Assembly (NCBI RefSeq): GCF_012027355.1
Contig: NZ_SNUH01000001.1
Span: forward strand, 1,326,875 to 1,390,874
Direction of reading: 5' to 3'
DNA length: 64,000 nt
Source of the DNA: Thermococcus sp. M36
GTDB lineage: Archaea; Methanobacteriota_B; Thermococci; Thermococcales; Thermococcaceae
Of this stretch, positions 7,352-15,679 are shown in pieces. The translations under genes and the position numbers were made by a program. Numbering within the stretch: the first letter of the stretch is position 1; each line of letters begins with the position of its first letter. The notes under the pieces were generated by a model. That model saw nothing but the letters and a program-made list of their open reading frames with translations. It made no database searches and was not told where the DNA came from.

Positions 7352-7801
7352 ATGACGGACAACTTCAGACACATCGTCCGTGTAGCGGGAGTTGATTTGG
7401 ACGGAAATAAGCAGCTGAGATGGGCCCTTACGGGCATCAAGGGCATAGGGATAAACTTCGCGACCATGGTGCTCAGGGTTGCAGGGATCGACCCGTACAT
7501 GAAGACCGGTTACCTGACCGACGAGCAGGTCAAGACCATAGAGAAGATCCTCGAGGATCCGGTTGCCCACGGAATCCCGACTTGGGCAGTCAACAGGCCG
7601 AAGGACTACGAGACCGGTAAGGACATGCACCTTATCACCGCCAAGCTCGTCATGGCCTGGCGTGAGGACATCAACAGGCTTAGGAGAATCAGGGCTTACC
7701 GTGGCATAAGGCACGAGCTCGGACTGCCGCTCAGGGGACAGAGAACCAGGTCGAACTTCAGGCACGGTACCACCGTCGGCGTGAGAAGGAGAAAGAAGTG
7801 A
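7352..7801 (+). CDS. rps13: Ribosomal protein S13
   Basis: A 149-residue 30S head protein. A helix-two-turn-helix region ([20 protein letters not shown]) is followed by a long helical middle. The C-terminal basic tail ([19 protein letters not shown]) ends in RRRKK and contacts tRNA and 16S rRNA. GGAGGTG lies upstream of ATG 7352. It begins the S13-S4-S11-RpoD cluster, a conserved gene order in archaea. Length is as expected for the archaeal protein, which is longer than the bacterial one. Confidence 0.98.
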   Translation: MTDNFRHIVRVAGVDLDGNKQLRWALTGIKGIGINFATMVLRVAGIDPYMKTGYLTDEQVKTIEKILEDPVAHGIPTWAVNRPKDYETGKDMHLITAKLVMAWREDINRLRRIRAYRGIRHELGLPLRGQRTRSNFRHGTTVGVRRRKK

Positions 7802-7811
7802 GGTGGTGTAA

Positions 7812-8354
7812 ATGGGAGACCCTAAGAGGCAGAGGAAGAAGTACGAGACTCCCTCTCACCCGTGGATTAAGGAGAGGCTTGACAGAGAGCGCGTGCTCAT
7901 GAAGAAGTACGCCCTCAAGAACAAGAAGGAGCTCTGGAGGCACGAGACTCAGCTCAAGGAGTTCAGGCGTAGGGCCAGGCGCCTCCTTGCGGCGAGGGGC
8001 AAGCAGGCCGAGGTTGAGAGGGTCCAGCTCCTCCAGAGGCTCAACAGACTTGGCCTCCTTCCGGCCGATGCGGTGCTCGATGATGTCCTTTCGCTTACCG
8101 TTGAGGACGTCCTCGACAGGCGCCTTCAGACCATAGTCTACAAGAAGGGCCTCGCCAGGACCATCAGGCAGGCCAGGCAGCTCATTGTCCACGGCCACAT
8201 CGAGGTCAACGGGCAGATAATCCGCTCTCCGGGCTATCTCGTCCTTAGGGAGGAGGAAGACGCCATAACCTACTCGAAGACCTCTCCTTTCGCCAAGGAG
8301 AGCCACCCCGAGAGGATGGTTATTGAACAGGCCAAGCAGGGTGGTGAGGCATGA
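7812..8354 (+). CDS. rps4: Ribosomal protein S4
   Basis: A 180-residue primary 16S rRNA-binding protein. A basic N-terminus ([17 protein letters not shown]) is followed by a helical domain and an S4 RNA-binding domain at about residues 105-165 ([20 protein letters not shown], then [18 protein letters not shown]). It starts 10 bases after S13 with GAGGTGGTG. Its stop overlaps the start of S11 by four bases, implying translational coupling. It lacks the zinc cluster of some bacterial S4 proteins, as is usual here. Confidence 0.98.
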   Translation: MGDPKRQRKKYETPSHPWIKERLDRERVLMKKYALKNKKELWRHETQLKEFRRRARRLLAARGKQAEVERVQLLQRLNRLGLLPADAVLDDVLSLTVEDVLDRRLQTIVYKKGLARTIRQARQLIVHGHIEVNGQIIRSPGYLVLREEEDAITYSKTSPFAKESHPERMVIEQAKQGGEA

Positions 8355-8773
8355 GCGAGGAACAGACCCAGCAGGTTAACCTTAAGAAGAAGGAGAAGTG
8401 GGGAGTTGCCCACATATACTCCTCTTACAACAACACCATCATCCACATCACCGACCTCACCGGGGCTGAGACCGTCAGCAGGTGGAGCGGTGGTATGGTC
8501 GTCAAGGCCGACAGGGACGAGCCATCACCCTACGCGGCCATGATAGCAGCGAGGAGAGCCGCCGAAGAGGCCATGGAGAAGGGCTTTGTCGGCGTTCACA
8601 TCAAGGTCCGCGCCCCGGGTGGAAGCAGGAGCAAGAGTCCCGGTCCGGGTGCACAGGCCGCCATCCGTGCCCTCGCCAGGGCCGGCCTCAGGATAGGAAG
8701 GGTTGAGGACGTCACCCCGATTCCGCACGACGGCACCAGGCCGAAGGGCGGAAGAAGGGGCAGGCGTGTCTGA
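8351..8773 (+). CDS. rps11: Ribosomal protein S11
   Basis: A 140-residue 30S platform protein that holds the mRNA exit region. Family motifs seen are [22 protein letters not shown], then [24 protein letters not shown], and the C-terminal [20 protein letters not shown]. It starts within the S4 stop (ATGA). The next gene, rpoD, begins 28 bases later with its own GGTGATG site, the same order as in most euryarchaea. Confidence 0.98.
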   Translation: MSEEQTQQVNLKKKEKWGVAHIYSSYNNTIIHITDLTGAETVSRWSGGMVVKADRDEPSPYAAMIAARRAAEEAMEKGFVGVHIKVRAPGGSRSKSPGPGAQAAIRALARAGLRIGRVEDVTPIPHDGTRPKGGRRGRRV

Positions 8774-8801
8774 CCCCACAACTTCTTTTTTGGTGATGCC
8801 G

Positions 8802-9587
8802 ATGGAGCCAAAGTTTCAGATTCTTGAGAAAAGGGAGGACTCGATTAAGTTCATCATCGAGGGAGTCAACGTTCCCTTTGCCAATGCCCTCAGGAGGACT
8901 ATCCTCTCTGAGGTTCCGACCTTCGCCGTTGATGAGGTCGAGTTCTTCGAGAACGATTCAGCCCTTTTTGACGAGATAATCGCCCACAGGCTGGCCATGA
9001 TTCCGCTCACAACTCCCGTCGAGAGGTTTTCACTCGATGCCCTTGAGCTTGACGACTATACCGTTACACTGTCCCTCGAGGTGGAAGGGCCGGGTATGGT
9101 CTACTCCGGCGACCTGAAGAGCGACGACGAGGGGGTAAAGCCCGCCAACCCGGACATCCCGATAGTCAAACTGGCGGAAGGACAGAGGCTCACCCTCAAC
9201 GCCTACGCGAGGCTTGGGCGCGGAAAAGATCACGCCAAGTGGCAGCCGGGCTTCGTCTACTACAAGTACCTGACAAAAATACACGTGAGCAAAGAAGTCC
9301 CCGACTGGAAGGAGCTCAAGAAGCTTGCCGAGAGGCGCGGTCTTCCCGTGGAGGAGACTGAGGAGGAGCTCATCATCACGACCACCAAGGCCTTCTACCT
9401 TCCGAGAAAGTTCGAGGCCTACCAGGGCGATAAGATAAGGGAAGAGGTAGTTCCCGGGACGTTCGTGTTTACCGTCGAGACCAACGGAGAGTTCCCCGTT
9501 GAGGAAATCGTGATCATAGCCCTCAAAATCCTCATGAGGAAGAGCGATAGATTTATAAGCGAACTCCATAAATTAGGCTCCGACTGA
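8802..9587 (+). CDS. rpoD: RNA polymerase subunit D (Rpo3)
   Basis: A 261-residue homologue of bacterial alpha N-terminal domain and eukaryotic Rpb3. It pairs with subunit L to start polymerase assembly. The dimerisation motif [26 protein letters not shown] opens the protein. There is no Cys residue anywhere, so this D lacks the Fe-S domain found in some archaeal D subunits. ATG 8796 and 8802 are both in frame. 8802 is preferred because GGTGA at 8792-8796 is then separated from the start. The gene ends one base before tRNA-Leu. Confidence 0.97.
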   Translation: MEPKFQILEKREDSIKFIIEGVNVPFANALRRTILSEVPTFAVDEVEFFENDSALFDEIIAHRLAMIPLTTPVERFSLDALELDDYTVTLSLEVEGPGMVYSGDLKSDDEGVKPANPDIPIVKLAEGQRLTLNAYARLGRGKDHAKWQPGFVYYKYLTKIHVSKEVPDWKELKKLAERRGLPVEETEEELIITTTKAFYLPRKFEAYQGDKIREEVVPGTFVFTVETNGEFPVEEIVIIALKILMRKSDRFISELHKLGSD

Positions 9588-9588
9588 C

Positions 9589-9676
9589 GCGGGGGTTGCC
9601 GAGCCTGGTCAAAGGCGCGGGATTCAGGGTCCCGTCCCGTAGGGGTTCCGGGGTTCAAATCCCCGCCCCCGCACCA
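9589..9676 (+). tRNA. tRNA-Leu (CAG)
   Basis: Class II tRNA: acceptor GCGGGGG/CCCCCGC, discriminator A, encoded CCA, anticodon stem CGGGA/TCCCG with loop TTCAGGG (anticodon CAG), long variable arm, and T-loop TTCAAAT. It begins one base after the rpoD stop, so it is probably cut from the ribosomal operon transcript by RNase P and tRNase Z. Confidence 0.96.
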
Positions 9677-9744
9677 GTATTTACGCTCACCCCGTTGGAC
9701 CTGTCGGTTTCCCACCTGCGAGAGAGCGTTAAGGAGGTATGTTC

Positions 9745-10110
9745 ATGGTCAAGAGAACCGGACCCACTGACATCAACCTGAGGAGGCTCATCCGCTACCT
9801 CAGAAAGAAATCGAACGAGGAAGGGGTTAAGATATGGAAGGATATTGCTTGGCGCCTTGAGAGACCGAGGAGGCAGAGGGCTGAGGTTAACGTCAGCAGG
9901 ATCAACCGCTACACCAAGGATGGTGACGTAGTCGTTGTCCCAGGAAGCGTCCTCGGTGCAGGAAAGCTTGAGCACAAGGTCATCGTTGCCGCTTGGAAGT
10001 TCAGCGAGACCGCTAGGAAAAAAATAGTCGAGGCTGGTGGAGAGGTCCTCACGATTGAGGAGCTCATCGAGAGGAACCCGAAGGGTAGTGGAGTAATCAT
10101 AATGGAGTGA
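9745..10110 (+). CDS. rpl18e: Ribosomal protein L18e
   Basis: A 121-residue 50S protein of the L18e/L15 family, without a direct bacterial equivalent at this site. The pattern [18 protein letters not shown], then [25 protein letters not shown] and the Gly-rich [21 protein letters not shown] is characteristic. Two Met codons lie close together (9739, 9745). 9745 fits the AAGGAGGT site at 9731-9738. It begins the L18e-L13-S9-RpoN unit after tRNA-Leu. Confidence 0.97.
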   Translation: MVKRTGPTDINLRRLIRYLRKKSNEEGVKIWKDIAWRLERPRRQRAEVNVSRINRYTKDGDVVVVPGSVLGAGKLEHKVIVAAWKFSETARKKIVEAGGEVLTIEELIERNPKGSGVIIME

Positions 10111-10116
10111 TGGGCC

Positions 10117-10545
10117 ATGAGGATAATTAACGCTGAAGGACTCATACTCGGAAGGCTCGCCTCGAAGGTCGCCAAGATGCTCCTTGAGGGCGAGGAAGTC
10201 GTCATAGTCAACGCCGACAGGGCCATCATCACTGGCAACAGGGAAGACATCTTCGCCAAGTACAAGCAGAGAACCGAGCTGAGGACCAGGACCAACCCGA
10301 GGAGGGGTCCGTTCTACCCGAAGAGGAGCGACGAGATCGTTAGGAGAACCGTCAGGGGCATGCTCCCCTGGAAGACCGACCGCGGAAGGAAGGCTTTCAA
10401 GAGGCTCAAGGTCTATGTCGGCGTTCCGAAGGAATTCGAGGGGAAGCAGCTTGAGACCATAAGCGAGGCCCACATGTCGAGGCTTGCAACACCTAAGTAC
10501 GTTACCGTTGGCGAGGTTGCCAAGTTCCTTGGTGGAAAGTTCTGA
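10117..10545 (+). CDS. rpl13: Ribosomal protein L13
   Basis: A 142-residue 50S protein with the family's opening [30 protein letters not shown], the central [28 protein letters not shown], and a basic C-terminus. It starts six bases after L18e with a weak TGGGCC just upstream, so reinitiation after L18e is likely. Length and motifs are standard for archaeal L13. Confidence 0.97.
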   Translation: MRIINAEGLILGRLASKVAKMLLEGEEVVIVNADRAIITGNREDIFAKYKQRTELRTRTNPRRGPFYPKRSDEIVRRTVRGMLPWKTDRGRKAFKRLKVYVGVPKEFEGKQLETISEAHMSRLATPKYVTVGEVAKFLGGKF

Positions 10546-10556
10546 GGTGAGAGAAG

Positions 10557-10964
10557 ATGAGGGTCATCCAGACTGCTGGTAAGAGGAAGACGGCCATTGC
10601 GAGGGCCACCATCCGGGAAGGAAAGGGTCGCGTTAGGATCAACCACAAGCCAGTTGAGATCATCGAGCCGGAAATCGCGCGCTTCACCATCATTGAGCCG
10701 CTCGTCCTTGCCGGGGAGGAGATAGTCAGCAAGGTTGACATCGACGTCAAGGTTGAGGGTGGCGGCTTTATGGGACAGGCTGAGGCAGCGAGGGTTGCCA
10801 TAGCCAGGGCCCTCGTCGAGTGGACCAACGACATGAACCTCAAGGAAAAGTTTATGAAGTACGACAGAACCATGCTCGTCGGGGACAGCAGGCGCACAGA
10901 GCCGCACAAGCCCAACCGCTCCACCAAGGGTCCGAGGGCCAAGAGGCAGAAGTCCTACCGCTGA
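10557..10964 (+). CDS. rps9: Ribosomal protein S9
   Basis: A 135-residue 30S protein whose basic tail reaches the P-site tRNA. It opens [27 protein letters not shown] and ends [17 protein letters not shown] with the universally conserved C-terminal Arg. GAGGTGAGAGA precedes the ATG. The Gly-rich [22 protein letters not shown] segment is the S9 core. It is followed by RpoN in the usual order. Confidence 0.97.
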   Translation: MRVIQTAGKRKTAIARATIREGKGRVRINHKPVEIIEPEIARFTIIEPLVLAGEEIVSKVDIDVKVEGGGFMGQAEAARVAIARALVEWTNDMNLKEKFMKYDRTMLVGDSRRTEPHKPNRSTKGPRAKRQKSYR

Positions 10965-11002
10965 GGGCTTTCCTTTAATATTCATTGGAGAAGGTGATAC
11001 GG

Positions 11003-11200
11003 GTGATAGTCCCCGTCAGGTGCTTCACGTGTGGAAAGGTCATAGGAGACAAATACTACGAGTTCAAGGCCCGCGTCGAGAAGGGTGAGGACCCCGAGAA
11101 GGTGCTCGACGACCTTGGGATCGAGAGGTACTGCTGCAGGAGGATGCTCCTCAGCCACGTTGAGCTCATAGACCAGGTAATGGTCTACAGGGTGTATTAA
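11003..11200 (+). CDS. rpoN: RNA polymerase subunit N (Rpo10)
   Basis: A 65-residue zinc-binding subunit equivalent to eukaryotic Rpb10, part of the D-L-N-P assembly platform. The zinc ligands are visible as CFTCG near the N-terminus and the adjacent CC in [11 protein letters not shown] 11003 is chosen over the in-frame TTG and GTG further upstream because it gives the conserved opening [21 protein letters not shown] and leaves GGTGATA upstream as ribosome binding site. It lies between S9 and tRNA-Pro. Confidence 0.95.
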   Translation: MIVPVRCFTCGKVIGDKYYEFKARVEKGEDPEKVLDDLGIERYCCRRMLLSHVELIDQVMVYRVY

Positions 11201-11216
11201 AAACCACATTTCTCGG

Positions 11217-11294
11217 GGGGCCGTGGGGTAGCTTGGTCTATCCTCCCGGCTTGGGGTGCCGGAGACCCGGGTTCAAATCCCGGCGGCCCCACCA
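11217..11294 (+). tRNA. tRNA-Pro (GGG)
   Basis: Acceptor GGGGCCG/CGGCCCC, discriminator A, encoded CCA, anticodon stem CCGGC/GCCGG with loop TTGGGGT (anticodon GGG), and T-arm CCGGG-TTCAAAT-CCCGG. It is placed 16 bases after rpoN and 49 bases before rpoK, inside the RNAP/ribosome operon. Confidence 0.96.
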
Positions 11295-11343
11295 AAATTT
11301 GCAGTGGGTTTGATTTGAAATGTGGAAGGCAGGGGTGGTAGTC

Positions 11344-11517
11344 ATGTTTAAGTATACCCGCTTTGAGAAGGCCCGTATTATAGGGGCGAGGGCCCTTCAG
11401 ATAGCGATGGGTGCGCCTATCCTCATCGACGTCCCGGAAGGAATCACGCCGCTCGACGCCGCGCTGCTTGAGTTTGAGAAGGGCATAATACCGCTCACCG
11501 TAATAAGGCCGAGCTGA
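11344..11517 (+). CDS. rpoK: RNA polymerase subunit K (Rpo6)
   Basis: A 57-residue homologue of bacterial omega and eukaryotic Rpb6, which latches the largest subunit during assembly. The sequence [20 protein letters not shown] is the conserved helix-turn-helix core, and it ends [16 protein letters not shown] 11344 is preferred over an upstream in-frame start because GGTGGTAG lies directly before it and the family begins here. The enolase-like gene follows after 6 bases. Confidence 0.96.
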   Translation: MFKYTRFEKARIIGARALQIAMGAPILIDVPEGITPLDAALLEFEKGIIPLTVIRPS

Positions 11518-11523
11518 TGAAAG

Positions 11524-12549
11524 ATGACCGTGATAGAGAACGTTATAGGCAGGGTCGCGGTACTCAGGGGTGGCAGGTACTCCATTGAAGTAGACGTGAT
11601 TACCAGCTCGGGCTTCGGTCGCTTTGCGGCCCCGATAGACGAGAACCCGAGCCTCTATATAGCTGAAGCACACAGGGCCGTTAGTGAGGTCGACGAGATA
11701 ATTGGGCCAGAACTCATTGGCTTCGACGCCAGCGAGCAGGAGCTCATAGACAGCTACCTATGGGAGATAGATGGCACCGAGGACTTCAGCCACATAGGTG
11801 CCAACACTGCCTTGGCAGTATCAGTGGCGGTTGCAAAGGCCGCCTCAAGCGTCAAGAGGATGCCCCTCTACAGCTACATCGGCGGCACCTTTACGACCGA
11901 GCTGCCCGTCCCCATACTGGAGATAGCGGGCGGTGAAGCCTTTGACTACTACGTTATGGTTCGCGACCTCATGGAGATAACCGACGTCGTTGATGCGCTC
12001 AACAAGGTGCTTGAGCACGCGGAGGGCAAGACGGTAGGGGCATTTTCAAAGGCCACCGAAAAGGCGAGCGATGAGCTTGGCCTCGACGTTGCACTTGGCC
12101 TGGTGCAGAGGGAGCCCCTTGAGACTGAGGAGCTCCTCTCCATCGTGGAAGATAACAACGTCGCCTACATAAAGCCCCTCGGCGACGAGGAGCTCTTCCT
12201 GGAACTCATAGCTGGTACCCACGAGGTGTTCATTGACGGCGAATACCTCTTCCGCGAGAGGGACATACTGGACAGGCGCTATTACAACGCGCTCTCGATA
12301 AAGCCCATCAACCTTGGCACGCTCACCGACTTATACAACCTTGTGAACGACGCGAAGTCGGAGAGGATAACCCCCATCCTCGCGGAGGCTCGCTACGAGT
12401 CCTCCGACGAGGCACTGGCCCACATTGCAGTGGGCCTTCGCTGCCCGGCGATGGTATTCCGCAGGGATTCCATCGCCAAACTGAACGAGCTGATAAGAAT
12501 AGCCGAAGATTTGGGTGAAAGGGGTAGGATAATAACCTTTGAAGGATGA
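11524..12549 (+). CDS. Enolase-like protein lacking key catalytic residues
   Basis: A 341-residue protein, shorter than true enolase (about 420-430). The fold is recognisable: an N-terminal RGGRYSIEVDVITSSGFGRFAAP, matching the enolase start where true enzymes read SRGNPTVEV, then SHIGANTALAVSVAVAKAAA-like helices, IKPINLGTLTD (true enzymes: LKPNQIGTLTE), and a C-terminal HIAVGLRCPAM. The active-site loop SHRSGETED is replaced here by EARYESSDE, and the metal-ligand motifs (IEDP, VGDD) read IKPLG and FIDGE. The Lys before PINLGT is kept. It probably does not make phosphoenolpyruvate. Its fixed place between rpoK and rps2 in archaea suggests a role linked to translation or transcription, but that is unknown. 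Confidence 0.8.
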   Translation: MTVIENVIGRVAVLRGGRYSIEVDVITSSGFGRFAAPIDENPSLYIAEAHRAVSEVDEIIGPELIGFDASEQELIDSYLWEIDGTEDFSHIGANTALAVSVAVAKAASSVKRMPLYSYIGGTFTTELPVPILEIAGGEAFDYYVMVRDLMEITDVVDALNKVLEHAEGKTVGAFSKATEKASDELGLDVALGLVQREPLETEELLSIVEDNNVAYIKPLGDEELFLELIAGTHEVFIDGEYLFRERDILDRRYYNALSIKPINLGTLTDLYNLVNDAKSERITPILAEARYESSDEALAHIAVGLRCPAMVFRRDSIAKLNELIRIAEDLGERGRIITFEG

Positions 12550-12562
12550 GGAGGTGTGAAGG

Positions 12563-13168
12563 ATGGAGGAATACCTTGTTCCACTCGACCAGTACCTTGC
12601 CGCCGGTGTCCATATCGGCACCCAGCAGAAGACCCAGGACATGAAGAAGTTCATCTACCGCGTTAGGCAGGACGGCCTCTACGTCCTCGACGTCAGGAAG
12701 ACTGATGAGCGCCTTAGGGTCGCCGGCAAGTTCCTCGCCAAGTTTGACCCGGAGAGCATTTTAGCTGTTAGCGTCAGGCTCTACGGCCAGAAGCCGGTCA
12801 AGAAGTTCGGCGAGGTCACCGGCGCTAGAGCTATACCAGGCCGTTTCCTGCCTGGAACCATGACTAACCCGAATGTCAAGAACTTCTTCGAGCCCGATGT
12901 CCTTATCGTTACCGACCCGAGGGCGGATCACCAGGCCATGAAGGAGGCCATCGAGATCGGTGTCCCGATAGTGTCGCTCGTTGACACCGAGAACTTCCTC
13001 AGCTACGTCGACGTTGCCATACCGACCAACAACAAGGGTAGGAAGGCCCTCGCGCTCATTTACTGGATCCTCGCGAGGGAGATACTCTACAACAGGAAGG
13101 AGATCGAGAGCAGGGAGGACTTCAAGGTCCCTGTCGAGGACTTTGAGATGAGGATCATCAGGACCTGA
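12563..13168 (+). CDS. rps2: Ribosomal protein S2
   Basis: A 201-residue 30S protein with the archaeal/eukaryotic (Sa) type opening [22 protein letters not shown]. Later comes [37 protein letters not shown], followed by [38 protein letters not shown] precedes the ATG, which lies 13 bases after the enolase-like stop. The stop codon sits in the 5' arm of a hairpin, and tRNA-Leu follows. Confidence 0.97.
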   Translation: MEEYLVPLDQYLAAGVHIGTQQKTQDMKKFIYRVRQDGLYVLDVRKTDERLRVAGKFLAKFDPESILAVSVRLYGQKPVKKFGEVTGARAIPGRFLPGTMTNPNVKNFFEPDVLIVTDPRADHQAMKEAIEIGVPIVSLVDTENFLSYVDVAIPTNNKGRKALALIYWILAREILYNRKEIESREDFKVPVEDFEMRIIRT

Positions 13169-13190
13169 GGGGAAAGCTTTTAATCCCCTC
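13167..13190 (+). terminator. Hairpin at the end of rps2
   Basis: GAGGGG and CCCCTC (13167-13172, 13185-13190) pair around a 12-base A/T-rich loop that includes AAAGCTTTT. The stop codon TGA contributes its last two bases to the 5' arm. It lies 17 bases before tRNA-Leu and may separate or stabilise the two transcripts. Confidence 0.4.
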
Positions 13191-13207
13191 GCTTTACTCT
13201 CCCTCGC

Positions 13208-13295
13208 GCGGGGGTGCCCGAGCCTGGCCAAAGGGGGCGGACTTAAGATCCGCTGCCGCAGGGCTGCGCGGGTTCGAATCCCGTCCCCCGCACCA
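13208..13295 (+). tRNA. tRNA-Leu (TAA)
   Basis: Class II tRNA with acceptor GCGGGGG/CCCCCGC, discriminator A and encoded CCA. The anticodon stem GCGGA/TCCGC has loop CTTAAGA (anticodon TAA). A long variable arm (TGCCGCAGGGCTGC) and T-loop TTCGAAT follow. It is the third tRNA embedded in the ribosomal superoperon. Confidence 0.96.
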
Positions 13296-13353
13296 AAGCT
13301 TTAAAAGTTGAGCCGTGAAGGTGAAGACGGTTTAAGATCATGGGGTGATCATG

Positions 13354-13512
13354 ATGGCGAGATTCCCAGAGGCTGAGGCCAGAATCTTTAGGAAGTACAT
13401 CTGCATGCGCTGCGGCGCCACTAACCCGTGGAAGGCCAAGAAGTGCAGGAAGTGCGGCTACAAGGGTCTTCGCCCGAAGGCCAGGGAGCCGCGCGGTGGA
13501 ATGGGACGCTGA
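13354..13512 (+). CDS. rpl40e: Ribosomal protein L40e
   Basis: A 52-residue zinc-finger protein of the 50S subunit. In eukaryotes this domain is fused to ubiquitin, and in archaea it stands alone, as here. The four zinc ligands are in [10 protein letters not shown] and KCRKCGYKG. The basic C-terminus ends REPRGGMGR. Two adjacent Met codons occur. The second (13354) gives the usual [12 protein letters not shown] start, with GGGGTGATC upstream. Confidence 0.95.
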   Translation: MARFPEAEARIFRKYICMRCGATNPWKAKKCRKCGYKGLRPKAREPRGGMGR

Positions 13513-13526
13513 GGGCTCTAGCCCTC
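13511..13526 (+). terminator. Hairpin at the end of rpl40e
   Basis: GAGGGC-TCTA-GCCCTC, a perfect 6-bp stem that overlaps the TGA stop, followed by TTTCTCTTTT. It closes the ribosomal superoperon and faces the convergent PadR gene. The T-rich run would itself suffice for archaeal termination. Confidence 0.5.
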
Positions 13527-13590
13527 AAAGGTTTCTCTTTTGCACTTTTCTCCGCGCTTGTGTTATTAAACTGGAAAAGCTGGTGGAAAT

Positions 13591-13917
13591 TCACTCCCTG
13601 AGCTTCGTGAGCATGTTCTCAAGAAAAGCTATGCCGTCCTCTAAGAGCTTCTCTCCCTCCGGCGTGAGCTTGTAGTACTTCCTTGAGGGTTTTCCAGTTT
13701 CGCTCTCCTGCCACTCCGCGGTCACGTAGCCCTCCTTCTCCAGCTTGTACAGCACAACATAGGAGCTAACCGTTGCGGGTTCAAAGTTGAAAGCCTCCTT
13801 TATGCGCTCCTTCAACTCATAGGCGTACATGGGCCTTTCCCGCAGGAGGCGTAGGATGTAAAGCCACAGGACTTCCTTGGTGATTTTATTTTTGAGCCTC
13901 TCCATGGGGGTGGTCAT
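13591..13917 (-). CDS. PadR-family transcriptional regulator
   Basis: A 108-residue winged-helix repressor of the PadR type. The N-terminal winged helix reads LWLYILRLLRERPMYAYELKERIKEAF, then VSSYVVLYKLEKEGYVTAEW, and the wing is PSRKYYKLTPEGEKLL. A short C-terminal helix (ENMLTKLRE) would form the dimer. The start at 13917 is chosen because AGGAG sits eight bases upstream. Others at 13926 and 13905 are possible. It is divergent from the FUN14/flippase pair, which it may control. PadR proteins commonly respond to small aromatic or toxic compounds, but the ligand is unknown. Confidence 0.88.
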   Translation of the reverse strand: MTTPMERLKNKITKEVLWLYILRLLRERPMYAYELKERIKEAFNFEPATVSSYVVLYKLEKEGYVTAEWQESETGKPSRKYYKLTPEGEKLLEDGIAFLENMLTKLRE

Positions 13918-14032
13918 GACCATCACTCCTAATTTTCATGCTTGAGAAATATTTCTGATCCGTATAATTTAAACGTTTTGGCAAAAACTTTTTTATCCTC
14001 TGGGTGTGAGGTTTATGTAGGGGTGGACTGGA

Positions 14033-14332
14033 ATGGAGTTCAACGTGAATACCATGGCTGGGGACATTGGGGTTGGTGGTCTCGTCGGTTTTGTCACTGG
14101 ATACGCGCTGAAAAAGCTGATGAAGCTCGCGCTGGCCCTTATAGGGGTCTACGTCATGAGTCTGTTCTGGCTCCAGCAGAAGGGAGTCATAACGGTGAAC
14201 CAGGACAAGCTGTTCAACCTTGCTAGTGGGTGGACAAGCGAGATAATGAGTCTATCGGATAAGGTTCTGGGGATACTCCCCGGGACAGGGGCTTTTGTTG
14301 TGGGGTTCTACCTAGGCTTCCAAAAAGGTTAA
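14033..14332 (+). CDS. FUN14 family membrane protein
   Basis: A 99-residue membrane protein with the FUN14 arrangement: a Gly-rich first helix (DIGVGGLVGFVTGYALKKLMKL), a second helix (LALALIGVYVMSLFWLQQKGVI), an amphipathic middle, and a final Gly-rich helix (LPGTGAFVVGFYLGFQKG). The archaeal function is unknown. In eukaryotes FUNDC1 is a mitophagy receptor. It is transcribed from an AACTTTTTTATCC promoter region shared divergently with the PadR gene. The flippase gene begins 24 bases later. Confidence 0.82.
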   Translation: MEFNVNTMAGDIGVGGLVGFVTGYALKKLMKLALALIGVYVMSLFWLQQKGVITVNQDKLFNLASGWTSEIMSLSDKVLGILPGTGAFVVGFYLGFQKG

Positions 14333-14356
14333 ATCCCCGCCTCCTATTTTTCCAAC

Positions 14357-15679
14357 ATGAGCTATGAGCGCAGGATTCTTTTACGTCACTCAACGGCTTC
14401 AGTGGTGGCCCTGGCACTGACCGGGCTAACCCGCTTTCTCTACAGCGTGTTCGTTTCGAGACGCTTTGGCATTGAGGCCCTTGGGGCGGCGAACTCACTT
14501 ATATCCCAGGCGTTTTTTTTAGCCATCCCGTTGAGCTTCTTTGCGGTGGCCTTGGGCAAGTATTCCTCCGAATTCTTGGGGAGCGGCAAAACTGATTCAA
14601 TACGCTCCATAACCCTCCCCTCGTTTCTTCTCCCACTGGCGGGGCTTCTTCTGCTTCCCCTGAACCTCTATCTGGGAATCCTTGCAACACTCAGAGGAAT
14701 TCAGCTGACCCTCAGGAACTTTCTTTACGGCATCCACCGTGGGGAGCACTATGCGTACATAATAACCCTATCCTTCGTGGGCTTCCTGGTGGGCTTTTTA
14801 ATTCCCAACGTCTTCGCGCCGTACCTGCTCTTCCTGGGGCTGATTGCGGTTTTCTCTGCCGCTTATCTGGTGAGGTTTGACTTCGTTGGAAAGCCCAGAA
14901 CTAGTGAGATGGGTCTCCTCATCTCGTATTCGGCCTTTGCGTTTTTGGGTACCCTCTCGGGTGTCTTCCTGATACAGGGGCCGTATTTCATTAGTGAATA
15001 TCTTTCCAATCCAGAGGTTGCTGGAATAGTGTCGGCGATACTCTCTGCGGCCTTCCTTCTGACGTACCTCCCCCAGGTTCTTCAGTCGGCCATAATGCCG
15101 CTCTTTTCCTACAAGTACGGTAGAAATGAGAGCGACTACGTTAAACTCCTCGCCGAGAAGACAACGGCCCTCCTGATACTCGTGACCAGCGTTGCAGTGT
15201 TCGTTCTCATGTTACTCGGCAGGGAGGTTCTCTCGGCAATATTTGGCTTCGATGTAGGCCCTGCCTTCTACCTGGCCCTCATGGCAATGGAGATTTACAT
15301 AGCATACAACCCCAGCATAGTCGCCCTGAATTCAACGGCCTACGTCAAGAGGGGGACACTTGTGGCGCTCCTCGGCGCCTTTGCGGTTCTCCTTTCATGG
15401 TTCTACCTGATACCGGCATTTGAGGCAATAGGTGTAATGGCGGGCTTGATACTTGGCTACGGCCTCATACTCACGGGTGTTGCCCACTATGCAAGAGCCC
15501 TTCTGGATATATCTCCCAGAATATACGTTCCACTGGCCTTGGCGCTGCTTCTTCAGTCCCTAGTGTTCCTGTCGAAGTATGCCCTGCTGGGGGGATTTCT
15601 GCTTTTCCTTGCCTACAATAGAAGGGAAATAATGGATGGAATAGGACTGGTCAAATCTTTCCGTGGTAGAGAGTCCTGA
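14357..15679 (+). CDS. Polysaccharide flippase / MOP-superfamily membrane transporter
   Basis: A 440-residue protein made almost entirely of membrane helices (about 12-14), with the RFLYSVFVSRRFGIEALGAANSL start typical of Wzx-like flippases and a C-terminal polysaccharide-biosynthesis half. Such proteins flip lipid-linked glycans across the membrane. Here it could serve S-layer glycosylation or cell-surface polymer export. The substrate cannot be read from the sequence. It lies 24 bases after the FUN14 gene, and its last 29 bases overlap the convergent phosphoesterase-like gene. Confidence 0.78.
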   Translation: MSYERRILLRHSTASVVALALTGLTRFLYSVFVSRRFGIEALGAANSLISQAFFLAIPLSFFAVALGKYSSEFLGSGKTDSIRSITLPSFLLPLAGLLLLPLNLYLGILATLRGIQLTLRNFLYGIHRGEHYAYIITLSFVGFLVGFLIPNVFAPYLLFLGLIAVFSAAYLVRFDFVGKPRTSEMGLLISYSAFAFLGTLSGVFLIQGPYFISEYLSNPEVAGIVSAILSAAFLLTYLPQVLQSAIMPLFSYKYGRNESDYVKLLAEKTTALLILVTSVAVFVLMLLGREVLSAIFGFDVGPAFYLALMAMEIYIAYNPSIVALNSTAYVKRGTLVALLGAFAVLLSWFYLIPAFEAIGVMAGLILGYGLILTGVAHYARALLDISPRIYVPLALALLLQSLVFLSKYALLGGFLLFLAYNRREIMDGIGLVKSFRGRES

